This document shows, one piece after another, positions 47,139 through 56,136 of a stretch of DNA of 64,000 nt. Each line of letters begins with the position of its first letter. Position 1 is the first letter of the stretch. The stretch spans positions 441,001-505,000 of the forward strand of contig JAUKNK010000056.1 in assembly GCA_030765055.1 (NCBI GenBank), read 5' to 3'. The translations under genes and the position numbers were made by a program. Source of the stretch: Mantis religiosa. Taxonomy: Eukaryota > Arthropoda > Insecta > Mantodea > Mantidae. The notes below the pieces were generated by a model that worked only from the letters and a program-made list of their open reading frames with translations, searched no databases and was not told where the DNA came from.

Positions 47139-47218
47139 CACCTGTAGAACTAGTCAAACATCAGCTGATGATGGGCACGCGTGGTCCTTGAAACATGTCC
47201 TAATTTTAAATGTAGGTG
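47139..47218 (+). ncRNA. Hammerhead-ribozyme-like core after the Penelope endonuclease
   Basis: CTGATGA at 47165-47171, a GGGC/GTCC stem, and GAAACATGTC at 47190-47199 match the core of minimal type I hammerheads (A-C/G-T helix III, cut after GTC). Outside it, CACCT (47139-47143) and AGGTG (47214-47218), and ACAT and ATGT, can pair as a helix I. One unpaired base beside helix II on each strand departs from the ideal. Activity is untested. Confidence 0.5.
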
Positions 47219-48131
47219 AAGCTAAATTGTTTTTATACTTTGAAAAATGGTTTATAAATACTTCTATTTTATAATTTTAATAAGTAAAGTATATATGCAG
47301 TCATTCAACATAAAGATTTTAAGTAAATCCTCAACCCAAATTATATTTCACATGAGATATCTTTGAAAATTTTATTTCCTCAAAAAGTATTCAAAACATT
47401 TTGATTGAAATTACAAGTATGTCATAAATTTTCTTGGAACAATCTGTGATGTCCTCTTCATTCGGTAATAATTGTGTACAATTTTGCATAACTCGCAAAC
47501 CTTAAGCGGTAGAACAAATGCTACTGTACAAAAACGTATATCTCGTCAAAGTGTACGATTTTAAACCTCTTCATGGCGTTCACCACTTTCAAACCAAACT
47601 CTGTTATTAGCTTGAATGTTCAAATACGTGTACTTTTTCCAAGAGGCAAGTCACTATATATACCTTTCCGGTTTCATGTTAAAAGCAGGACACTTCAATG
47701 TTATCCAATAATGATTCGCTTTTTAGAAACGTGAACATCGATTTTGTTTACTGTTTAATTCTACAACGAACCGCGTAGATAATAAAACGTCTGACCTAAT
47801 TGATCATGATTGAAAAGAATCATTTAAAATGTTTTTTTTTTATAATTTATTATGAAAACAATGTGACCTAGTCATTTACAATTATTACAATATAATAATG
47901 GTGGTGGTGGCGGTGGCGGTGGCGGTGCGATATATAGAAAACAAATATGGACAAATTAAATGAGTTTCACACTTCAAAGATCTTGGGGAAATAGTTCAGA
48001 AAAAGTGGAATCGAAACTAAAGCAAACAAAAGGAGATGTCAAAATATGTAAATAGAATGTCGGCTTACTCAAAATACATATGATAAAAATGCATCTGTAT
48101 ATATACAAAATTAAGACACAATAACAGTGCA
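47219..48131. other. AT-rich spacer with a short GGTGGC repeat
   Basis: GGTGGC units occur at about 47900-47927. Nothing else was recognised. Confidence 0.5.
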
Positions 48132-48691
48132 ATTAAATCCAAGTGCCTTTATGAAGCGGAAGTACTAAGTTTGAACACAAAAGCAAAAATCAAAAGTATA
48201 GAGAAAGAAGAACGTAAAATTATTAGAAGCATTTTAGGTCTGCAAGTCTGAGGCAAAGAATAGAGACTTACAAGCAAAAGGGAAGAAAAAATATACATAG
48301 TGATATTAGGAAGCGAAGGATAAAGTTTTATGGACATATTTAAGACTTAACTTCAAACAGGCTCATAAAACGAATTATGGAAATTCACGACGGAAGTTAA
48401 GCAGAAGTAGGCACTATGAAATGTATTGGTGAAGTAAAATTGATTTATAATTGGTAGGAATCACTCAAGACGATATCCTAGACAGGGACCTCTTTAGAAT
48501 GAGGGACCAAAAGTGGCAAGTTGACCAAGAGGAAAAACCGAAGAAAAAGACTGGAACAAGGTGGACAGATGAGAGAAAGAAAGGCCACAGCAAAAGAATG
48601 AAAGAGCTTTGGATTCTTAGAAGAGCTAAAAACGTCTGTGAGTACTTTGAGCAGTTCTACACGGGGCTCATTTGCAACAACAAAAAAAGAT
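48132..48691 (+). pseudogene. LINE reverse transcriptase 3' fragment
   Basis: KCLYEAEVLSLNTKAKIKSI then EKEERKIIRSILGLQ, later RLIKRIMEIHD-like pieces in other frames, and VGITQDDILDRDLFRMRD followed by KTGTRWTDERKKGHSKRMKE before the stop at 48691. This is the C-terminal end of a non-LTR element. Confidence 0.75.
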
Positions 48692-48753
48692 GAATACATG
48701 GAATTGCGTTCCATTGAAAATTTACTTCCAAAACTTAGAAAATTGTATCTATA

Positions 48754-48790
48754 TGAGATGACAATGACAATGACAATGACGATGACGACC
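48754..48790 (+). repeat. (TGACAA)n-type LINE tail
   Basis: Four to five ATGACA/ATGACG units follow ~60 bp after the LINE stop. RTE-like LINEs end in short tandem units instead of poly(A). Confidence 0.5.
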
Positions 48791-48856
48791 GTAAAGATTA
48801 TAACGATAACGATATTATACTAATAATACTTAATAATAATTCATAATAAGTCATAA

Positions 48857-49082
48857 TAATGAAAGAGTAGAGCCAGACTGAAAAATTCAATGCCATAGCT
48901 GGGATTTAAACCACGGATCTTTCTAGTTTCCGTCCAGCCGCTCTAACCATTTGAGCTAATATGGCCAATATGCCGACTTTACATTAACTTCTCCAACTGA
49001 CTCTTGTTTCTCCAGGTAAAGCACATAGGAATTCTCAAACACACGGGACAGCTACCTCAATGGCGACTTTCTATGCTGTAAG
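48857..49082 (-). repeat. Left arm of a ~225-bp inverted repeat
   Basis: Its reverse complement matches 54378-54602: CTTACAGCATAG, AAGTCGCCATTRAGGTAG, GGAGAAACAMGAGTCARTT, the tRNA-like part and CAGTCTGGCTCTAC. The arms are ~80% alike by eye. An LTR element sits between them. Confidence 0.8.
48892..48965 (-). other. tRNA-like sequence in left inverted-repeat arm
   Basis: GCCATAT and CTATGGC pair as an acceptor stem (one mismatch), with a D arm GCTC...GAGC and an anticodon arm CTGG...CTAG. The anticodon loop ACGGAAA has C where T33 is expected, so a functional tRNA is unlikely. Confidence 0.5.
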
Positions 49083-49085
49083 CAT

Positions 49086-49597
49086 TGTAACAGTATGTTA
49101 GGGTTGTGTTCGAAGGCATTGCGAATGTATAAAAGTATATGCAGTTGTGTGATTGACCGAAGTAGTAGTAGTATGACGTGGTATGACGTGATGTGGTGAC
49201 GTGCCAGTAGATCGGCCAATCACAAAATAAAGTGGAAGTAACGATAGTGACAAGACAATCAATAATCTTGAGAAAAGTGTTATAATCTTCAGTCGTGTTT
49301 CACAACGATGAAAGATCTTGCGGTGAATATAATTGTAAAGGAAAGTTGATAACATTCAAAAAAGTGTTATTCGATATTCGCAATAGAAACGAGTGAATCG
49401 TAGTTCATATTATACAATTAAATAATATATTACGAAATCGAAGTCATATAAATTTTATTTCTGTCACCAAAAATCCACATCCACACCTGAGAAAAGATCT
49501 CGTGACTCTTATTTAATCAAAACTCGACCTGGATCTTTCAAAAAGTTGACGTGCTTCCTATCTGCTGCGAGTGGAGAACAAATATATTCCCGTTACA
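49086..49597 (+). repeat. 5' LTR of non-autonomous element
   Basis: TGTAACAGTATGTTAGGG to ATTCCCGTTACA. TATAAAAG at about 49128 is a possible TATA box, and AATAAA at about 49230 a possible poly(A) signal. Confidence 0.92.
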
Positions 49598-49599
49598 AA

Positions 49600-49617
49600 T
49601 GGCGCCCAACGTGGGGC
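49600..49617 (+). promoter_or_regulatory. Primer-binding site
   Basis: TGGCGCCCAACGTGGGGC lies two bases after the 5' LTR. TGGCGCCC is a classic primer-binding start, lysine-tRNA type from memory. Confidence 0.75.
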
Positions 49618-49673
49618 CGATACAATATTTACCGGGCTTGTGGGCCGTGGTCTATTGGGTTCCTTCTTCTTCC

Positions 49674-49710
49674 CAAACGTTTCGTCTGCGACTGCGGCAG
49701 ACATCTTCAG
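49674..49710 (-). ncRNA. Hammerhead-like core of the Penelope element
   Basis: CTGAAGA (49710-49704), a GTCTGC/GCAGAC stem with a 7-nt loop, then CGAAACGTTTGGG. Hammerhead position 7 may be any base, so CTGAAGA fits C-T-G-A-N-G-A. The cut site would be after GTT, not GTC, and one base is bulged beside helix II. The ~63-bp end repeat starts at this point. Confidence 0.4.
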
Positions 49711-50813
49711 TGGCGGCGAGGTCGAAGTTTCCTAGTGGAGATTTCAGCACCGACTGCGCTGGTCACCACCAGAGGTGCGGTATTTATGTCAGCGGCCGGA
49801 GGGGAGGTGTGTTGTGATTGGTCCGGGTGGCCAGTGGGCTGTACTTGTATCAGCGGAGTACTACAAGGAGCTGGCGTCTGATTGGCTGGAGAGGCGTTCT
49901 GGATTTTTGTTTTTGTTAACGCTGTTTGCCATATTCTGTTGAGTTTCAGTCCTTCCTCTTTGCGATTGATATTATTTTTGTGCTTGTGTATTTCAATGGC
50001 TTCACGGAATAAGCGAGAATAGTAGTGGGATGTAGATGCCAGAATATCTGTGTTACCATATTGGATGATGTGTTCCCCTTCCTCGAGTATGGCATGTTTC
50101 GCAATTGCTGATTTTTCTGTTTGACCCATGCGACAATTTCTTCTGTGTTCTTCAATACGGGTTTTTATACTGCGTTGTGTGGTACCGATGTATACCTTGC
50201 CACACGAACAAGGTATTCTGTATACTCCTGCGGTGGATAGAGGATCCCTGGGGTCTTTGGCGGAACGGAGTATGTTGCAAATCTGTTTAATGGGCTTGTA
50301 GACGGTGTCAATGTTATGGCGTTTAAGTAGTTTGGCTATGCGGTCTGTGACTGATCTGATGTACGGTAAAAACGCTTTGCCCTTCCTATTATTTGTGGCT
50401 GTTTCTCTGATGTTGGGGCCTTTACTAGGGCGTAATGCTCTCTTAATTTCTCGTTTTGTGTAGCCATTAGAGTGGAGCGCTGCCTCTAAGTGTTGAAATT
50501 CCTGGTGTAGAACTTGTGGTTCGCAAATGCGTGTAGCTCGGTCTGACAGAGTTTTAATCATGGCACGCTTTTGTCCCGGATGGTGGTTAGAGTTTTTGTG
50601 AAGGTAGCGGTCTGTATGGGTCGGCTTCCGGTACACCTTGTGGCCTAGTGTGCCATCCTGTTTCCTGTTTACCATGACATCCAGAAAGGGCAATTTGTTG
50701 TCTTGTTCCTTCTCCATGGTGAATTGAATTTGTTTGTTAATGCTGTTGAGATGATCCAGAAATTCTGTCAGGGCTGATTCTCCGTGACTCCAAATGACGA
50801 ACGTGTCGTCCAC
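49707..50813 (-). CDS. Penelope RT end and GIY-YIG endonuclease
   Basis: Same frame as the upstream part, separated from it by one TGA. It opens with VDDTFVIWSHGESALTEFLD (the catalytic YVDD, Tyr being just before), then LPFLDVMVNRKQDGTLGHKV and KPTHTDRYLHKNSNHHPGQK. These are RT thumb motifs. The endonuclease holds GVYRIPCSCGKVYIG (residues 196-210), RSIKTRIEEHRRNC and KSAIAKHAILEEGEH, with the CCHH metal ligands visible. The C-terminal end is Pro/Thr-rich. It is open for 368 codons, which suggests recent activity. Confidence 0.88.
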   Translation of the reverse strand: MDDTFVIWSHGESALTEFLDHLNSINKQIQFTMEKEQDNKLPFLDVMVNRKQDGTLGHKVYRKPTHTDRYLHKNSNHHPGQKRAMIKTLSDRATRICEPQVLHQEFQHLEAALHSNGYTKREIKRALRPSKGPNIRETATNNRKGKAFLPYIRSVTDRIAKLLKRHNIDTVYKPIKQICNILRSAKDPRDPLSTAGVYRIPCSCGKVYIGTTQRSIKTRIEEHRRNCRMGQTEKSAIAKHAILEEGEHIIQYGNTDILASTSHYYSRLFREAIEIHKHKNNINRKEEGLKLNRIWQTALTKTKIQNASPANQTPAPCSTPLIQVQPTGHPDQSQHTSPPAADINTAPLVVTSAVGAEISTRKLRPRRH

Positions 50814-50819
50814 GTAACG

Positions 50820-52256
50820 TCACCAGCACGAAGGTTTAAGCGGTGCTGACTCCAAGGCAGTAGCTTCGAAAAATTCCATGTAAAAATTCGCAATAACCGG
50901 ACTGAGAGGACTTCCCATTGCTACACCGTCTGTCTGTTCATAGTATTCGTGGTTCCACTGGAAATACGTAGTCGTGAGGACGTGGTGGAAGAGCGCCGTA
51001 ATGTCTTCTGGAAAAATCTCCTTAAGCTGTGTTATGGCTTCATTGACTGGAACCATGGTGAACAGAGATGTTATGTCGAAACTGACAAGTAAGTCGTTGG
51101 GCTGTAAGCTGATGGTCTTGAGTTTCTGAATAAAATGGGCGGAGTCTTTTATGTATGTGTCAGTGTTGCCGATGTGAGGTTGCAGCATCTTTGCGAGGTA
51201 TTTCGCAACTGTGTACGTAGGTGAGCCAATGGCGCTTACAATCAGCCTTAGGGGTGTGCCAGGCTTGTGAATCTTCGGCAGTCCATAAAGTCTGGGAGGC
51301 AAAGCTTCACTCCTCTTTAGTTTCGGCTGGTCACTGGGTGGAATGGACGAAGGCTTAATCAGCTGAGTGGTTTTCCGAAGAACGCGTGCTGTTGGATCTC
51401 TGGAGAGCTTCTTGTAGGTGGTCGGATCTAGGAGCTCAGTCACCTTATGCTCGTAGTCACGTTGGTTCATCACCACCGTGGCGTTTCCTTTGTCCGCCTG
51501 CAGTACTATAATCTCCTTGTTTGAGTTAAGATTTTTAAGAGCTTTTCGTTCTTGAAGAGAAAGATTGCTCTTAGGTGGCTTAGCTCGTTGAAGAATTCTT
51601 GAAGATTCTAGGCGTATTTGGTCTGCTGTAGTTGACGGTAATTCACGTATGCTGGCTTCAATGCAGGAGATGATCTCCTCTATGGGTAGTACATGAGGTG
51701 TGATAGCGTAGTTCCCACCTTTTGAGAGGACGGAAGTTTCTGCGGGTGACAGTTGATGATCTGACAAAATGACGACCGTTCGGCTTGTCTGTGCGAAGGC
51801 TGAACCTTCGTTGTTGATGTTCGAAGTGTGCCGATACTGCTTTTCTGTGCTGGAGTTCAGGCAGTCTTCATATTTCTTTTTGTGTCTTTCTGTAGTCCTG
51901 TAGTTGTGAGTGACCATTGAAGCAAACGTGATTCTGTCCACGTGATCCCAATGCTCCTTTTTCAACTTATGGCTGAGATGAAGATGTAACGACAGAAGTT
52001 CCTTGTTGTTGTGGGCTAGTTCTCGGCGGGTTTGGTGGATACGTTCCCGAAGAAGGGCTCGTTCTGTGCGGTTGTATATTCGGTGAGATGCAGCTGTAGT
52101 TAAGACGCGTTTTTGTCGTATGCACCGAGGAATTATGCCAGTATCACGGCAACGTAAAAGAAAACAAAGTGAACAAAGTAGTTGTGATTTTCTTACCCGT
52201 AGCACCTCTAGGCGCCGAATCCGTGGATGTGTTTCCTCCCCGTAGAGGCGATTCAT
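50820..52256 (-). CDS. Penelope-like reverse transcriptase, N-terminal and palm
   Basis: ATG at 52256 (MNRLYGEETH). ALKNLNSNKEIIVLQADKGN is the Penelope-specific entry motif. PRLYGLPKIHKPGTPLRLIV, DLLVSFDITSLFTMVPV (first catalytic Asp), TDGVAMGSPLSPVIANFYME and then PSCW lead to a TGA at 50817-50819, directly before RYVDD. One base change could explain this stop. Otherwise the reading frame is intact for 478 codons. The host-side AT content differs clearly from this GC-richer segment. Confidence 0.9.
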   Translation of the reverse strand: MNRLYGEETHPRIRRLEVLRVRKSQLLCSLCFLLRCRDTGIIPRCIRQKRVLTTAASHRIYNRTERALLRERIHQTRRELAHNNKELLSLHLHLSHKLKKEHWDHVDRITFASMVTHNYRTTERHKKKYEDCLNSSTEKQYRHTSNINNEGSAFAQTSRTVVILSDHQLSPAETSVLSKGGNYAITPHVLPIEEIISCIEASIRELPSTTADQIRLESSRILQRAKPPKSNLSLQERKALKNLNSNKEIIVLQADKGNATVVMNQRDYEHKVTELLDPTTYKKLSRDPTARVLRKTTQLIKPSSIPPSDQPKLKRSEALPPRLYGLPKIHKPGTPLRLIVSAIGSPTYTVAKYLAKMLQPHIGNTDTYIKDSAHFIQKLKTISLQPNDLLVSFDITSLFTMVPVNEAITQLKEIFPEDITALFHHVLTTTYFQWNHEYYEQTDGVAMGSPLSPVIANFYMEFFEATALESAPLKPSCW

Positions 52257-52364
52257 CAAAGTTCTAAGGCTTTCACGGCCGGTGTCAATACTAGATACAA
52301 TATTTACCGGGCTTGTGGGCCGTGGTCTATTTGGTTCCTTCTTCTTCCCAAAAGTTAGTTAAAA

Positions 52365-53004
52365 ATGGCGAGTATGAAAATTACAATGGAAGAAGAAGCT
52401 AGTGACGATGTAGATTCTAAAATGGAAAATGTAGGACTGAGTAATGAGTCAATTTTGGAAAGAATAACCAGAATGTTAAGTAATTTAGATTCTGAAATGG
52501 AAAAAATGCAAATGATTTAAAATCAGAAATAGGATATATAAAATCTAAAATAAGTAATTTGAATTCTAGAATAGGAGATGTAAAATCTGAAATGAGTAAT
52601 TTGGATTATAGAATGGGAGATTTAAAATCAGAGTTGAGTCATGTAAAGTCAGAATTGAAATCAGAGTTAGAAAAAATGTAAATGATTTAACTAAGAAAAT
52701 GAATGATTTAGATGTTAACTTAAGACAGGAATTGATAGAAAATGTAAGTAATTTAGAGGTTACTTTGTCACAAAAGTTAATTCAAGAGTTGAAAGGTGAG
52801 ATAGTACAAGAAATTAGAGAAGGAAGAAAAGAATGTAAAGAGAATATGGAAAGGTTATTGCAAACAATACAACAGAATAAGAACGAAGATAGACAGGAAA
52901 TTATGGAATTAAGAGAAATAATTCAGGAAACTAGGTTAGGTCAGGACATCGTGAAACAAGAAATAAGAAATTTACAGACAAATGTTAGACTTACCAAACA
53001 GTGA
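52365..53004 (+). pseudogene. Coiled-coil (Gag-like) protein of the non-autonomous LTR element
   Basis: ATG at 52365 (MASMKITMEEEASDDVDSKM) shortly after the leader. The heptad-rich units KSEIGYIKSKISNLNSRIGD and VKSEMSNLDYRMGDLKSEL then MNDLDVNLRQELIENVSNLE are spread over two frames by small frameshifts, at 52520 and near 52680 (both at an EKM-NDL phrase). The predicted coiled coil lacks capsid or knuckle motifs I can name. Confidence 0.6.
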
Positions 53005-53383
53005 ATGTTATAATTCAGGTGCTTATCAGAATATGTATGTTGTAAGTTCAACCTATAGGTATTTTGATGTGAACTGTAATGTATACGTACGCGAAATCTT
53101 CACACAAACACAAATACACAATGAGGATCATAGTGGTCACATGTATGATACACCACACAAAATCATGTTGTTCTCTAAAAGATTTGAAAATACAACTAAC
53201 CTAACTTTCAAACAACGTTATGATGTACATAAAAACAAAAGATGGATTTACGAATTTCTGGATGCTTGCAAAGATCAGGTTAGCCAACGGAGAAAAGTGT
53301 ATTACACTAAATGTTCAAAAGTTATGAATATTGATACAGGACAGCTAGAAAAATTAATTATGTGGGCAAATCACCCAACATGA
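52982..53383 (+). CDS. Unrecognised 133-aa frame in the non-autonomous LTR element
   Basis: Overlaps the end of the coiled-coil frame by ~22 bp in another phase. Aromatic-rich (YVVSSTYRYFDVNCNVYVRE), ending KLIMWANHPT. No family was recognised. It could be the C-terminal part of the same protein after a frameshift, since both frames are AT-rich and lie on the same strand. Confidence 0.45.
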   Translation: MLDLPNSECYNSGAYQNMYVVSSTYRYFDVNCNVYVREIFTQTQIHNEDHSGHMYDTPHKIMLFSKRFENTTNLTFKQRYDVHKNKRWIYEFLDACKDQVSQRRKVYYTKCSKVMNIDTGQLEKLIMWANHPT

Positions 53384-53838
53384 ATAGCAAAACAGAGAAT
53401 TCTTTTGTACATAAATTGTATATATATATATATATTTAAATTTCAGTTATTTCATTTTAATTATATATATTCGTTTACAAATTGTTATGTTAAAATATTC
53501 TTTATATTGTTGTATTATATTTTGTTCATTCTAAATAATTTAAAAATGTTAATTATAAAAATACTTTAATACAAATATGGGGCGGGGCACACCCCACTCA
53601 TAAAGACAAAGATATATATTTAAAAAAAACATGTTATAGTAATGTTAAGTTGTTAAATGTTCATTTATTATATTTCATTCAATGTATGTATATTGTTATA
53701 TTTTATGTATGTTGTATTGGTGTTATGTAATATTGTTGTAAATGAAATTGTTAATTGGGGCTGTTCTTCGAAATATATGGAAACAGATTGTTAATTCCTT
53801 TATTTGGTTATTTTCCATATATTTCAAAGAGGGGCATT
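53384..53838 (+). other. AT-rich 3' region and purine tract of the LTR element
   Basis: No coding. TTTCAAAGAGGGGCATT directly before the 3' LTR is the polypurine tract. A GGGGCGGGGCACACCCC palindrome lies at about 53580. Confidence 0.6.
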
Positions 53839-54350
53839 TGTAACAGTATTTTTGGGTTGTGTTCGAAGGCATTGCGAATGTATAAAAGTATATGTAGTTG
53901 TGTGATTGACCGAAGTAGTAGTGGTGTGACGTGGTATGACGTGATGTGGTGACGTGCCAGTGGATCGGCCAATCACAAAATAAAGTGGCAGTAACGATAG
54001 TGACAAGAAAATCAATAATCTTGAGAAAAGTGTTGTAATCTTCAGTCGTGTTTCACAACGATGAAAGATGTTGCGATGAATTTAATTGTAAAGGAAAGTT
54101 AATAACATTGAAAAAAGTGTTATTCGATATTTGTAATAGAAACGAGTGAATCGTAGTTCATATTATACAATTAAATAATATATTACGAAATCGAAGTCAT
54201 ATAAATTTTATTTCTGTCACCAAAAATCCACATCCACACCTGAGAAAAGATCTCATGACTCTTATTTAATCAAAACTCGACCTGGATCTTTCAAAAAGTT
54301 GACGTGCTTCCTATCTGCTGCGAGTGGAGAACAAATATATTCCCGTTACA
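53839..54350 (+). repeat. 3' LTR of non-autonomous element
   Basis: Same length and ends as 49086-49597, with ~17 differences in 512 bp. Confidence 0.92.
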
Positions 54351-54377
54351 GCATTCTAAGGCCCGGGCTTTACAGTA

Positions 54378-54602
54378 CTTACAGCATAGTAAGTCGCCAT
54401 TAAGGTAGTTCTCTCATGAGTTTATGAGAACTCATAGTAGTTTACCGGGAGAAACACGAGTCAATTAGAGAATTTAATGTCGCCATGTTGGACATAGTAG
54501 CTCTAATGGTTAGAGCGGCTGGACGGAAACCAGAAGATCCGTGGTTCAAATCTCGGCTATGTCATTGAATTATTCAGTCTGGCTCTACCCCTTCATAATG
54601 CG
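54378..54602 (+). repeat. Right arm of the ~225-bp inverted repeat
   Basis: Counterpart of 48857-49082. Removing the LTR element and one GCAT leaves a spacer of ~26 bp with GGCCCGGGC between the arms. Confidence 0.8.
54491..54563 (+). other. tRNA-like sequence in right inverted-repeat arm
   Basis: GACATAG and CTATGTC make a perfect 7-bp acceptor stem over 73 nt. D arm GCTC/GAGC, anticodon arm CTGG/CCAG, and GTTCAAATC in the T arm. The T stem has a mismatch or an extra base, and position 33 is C. This is more likely a degenerate tRNA or a SINE part than a working tRNA. Confidence 0.5.
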
Positions 54603-54684
54603 TCCTACACACGGCTAGTGTGAAAGAACAACTAATTTCCAATAATAACATAATAATGTATGGATTAACAAGAAGCAGATAGAA

Positions 54685-54933
54685 AAAGTGAAATGTGTAG
54701 TATGTAATGCCCGCTTTTACTACATACGGCACCGCAGGCGGTGACATTGATGATACATGAGATGAAGATGGAGCACCGGTGGAATGAGGTGGCGGGGGAA
54801 ACCGGAGATCCCGTAGAAAACCCGCCCCAGCGCTGTGTTGTCCAGCACAAATCTCACTTTGCGGTCGCCTGGGATCGAAATCGTTCCGCCTTGGTAAGGG
54901 CCAAGTGGTCTAACCACTGAGCCACGGCGCGAC
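54685..54933 (-). mobile_element. SINE A copy with 16-bp target-site duplication
   Basis: CAAGAAGCAGATAGAA occurs at 54669-54684 and 54934-54949. In element sense the copy runs from GGTCGCGCCGTGGCTCAG to ACTACACATTTC. Confidence 0.95.
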
Positions 54934-54949
54934 CAAGAAGCAGATAGAA

Positions 54950-55904
54950 GAATAAGCTTTCGGAACAACTTTTCGTGGAATAGAGGATAGAGAAGAATCA
55001 CTTGAACCTAACATAAGAATTTTTTTTAATTTTTTTGTGTCTCTCATATTAGAAGCCAACTACGGAAGAAATTGAATAGCCTACCAAGGTTTATGATGCA
55101 TATATTAACATAGATCTCGAAAGAATGCACGTAACGTAGATTAGTAATTTCCTTTGCTGCGACGGTTTAGGGATTCCACGTGTTCCAGTGTGACTCAGTG
55201 GAGCGGATGACGACCTACTTTCTGCGTACAAGCATTAGCTGTCACCCTATGTGACATAGACTATGTGGGAAAAATAACAGCGTACGGATGTCGAAATCAA
55301 TCTTGTGTGTTAAATTATACTGTCACATTCACTTGCCCTCTGCAAAGTGAACATTTGCAATACATCGTTTTGTTTTATTTGTTTGGTCATCTTGCTCGAT
55401 ATATGTGCGGCTATCAAACTCGGAGAGGAATTCCCAACAAAAGGAATCTGGTATGGAACAGTTACATTTATTTATGCCGTACCGTTCTACCACGTCACAA
55501 ATATCCCTTATTTATTTTAATATTCCTATAGAAGGGTAAACTTGCGCCCACTTTACCTACACAAAGCCTGGAGTGATTTAATTACTTCATTAATTTTTAA
55601 GTTCCTCTAAAGTAACTACATTCCAAAAGTCATACATCGTAAAAACGTTTAACACAAAATGTAATAGGGATTGAAGCCTTCGTGAAAATTTAAATTTTAG
55701 CTACATCAATATTTTGCTCTTTAAATCGAAAATATATGGAATATTATAGACTTCTTATTTATGTATTATCCTTTTTTCTTTTAAGAATTATTACAGCAAA
55801 TATTTATAATTGTTTGCGCCCAAAAATTGTTTTTATCCAAGTCAATACCATTAGAGAAAAAGCACTCAGAGCCTGAAGAAACTATTAACGTTAGCACATT
55901 TTTT
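54950..55904. other. AT-rich spacer
   Basis: The 88-codon frame at 55265-55531 has no known motif. Confidence 0.4.
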
Positions 55905-56136
55905 TAATTTACGCCCTCCAACATGAAGTCATATTGGACGATGAATGAAATCCATGAAATGATGCTCAAATGAGCTCAGGGGCCATAGAGCCTACAATTA
56001 CCCAACATTTGTCTTTCAGGATAAGGGGAAACCCCGGAAAAGACCTTAATCAAGTAATCCACCCAGATAAACATTGGAGCTCGGGAGGTCTTGAACGTAA
56101 GGCAGACACGGTACCATCTACGCTATCAAGGCCAGC
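55905..56136 (-). mobile_element. SINE B copy, diverged
   Basis: In element sense GCTGGCCTTGATAGCG to GGAGGGCGTAAATTA. The B box is altered (GAGCTCCAATGTTTA). Confidence 0.85.

Larger units (their letters stand above)
49619..52356 (-). mobile_element. Penelope-like element, near complete
   Basis: The minus strand carries RT and a GIY-YIG endonuclease, framed by a ~63-bp direct repeat (49619-49680 and 52294-52356; GATACAATATTTACCGGGCT and TTCCTTCTTCTTCCCAAA in plus sense, about one mismatch). It lies in the leader of the LTR element. The 5' copy begins TTTTGGGAAGAAG. The 3' copy is preceded by a hammerhead-like core. No target-site duplication is evident. Confidence 0.88.
49086..54350 (+). 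mobile_element. Non-autonomous LTR retrotransposon carrying a Penelope insertion
   Basis: LTRs of 512 bp each (49086-49597 and 53839-54350) start TGTAACAG, end CGTTACA, and differ at ~17 positions by my count. GCAT flanks both sides (49082-49085 and 54351-54354). A primer-binding site follows the 5' LTR and a purine tract (AAAGAGGGG) precedes the 3' LTR. The interior encodes coiled-coil protein and an unknown 133-aa frame but no protease, RT or integrase. Without the Penelope insert the element would be ~2.5 kb. Confidence 0.9.

Noticed and set aside
50814..50819. Programmed readthrough or selenocysteine at the Penelope TGA
   Set aside because: No supporting signal was seen, and a single substitution is the simpler explanation.
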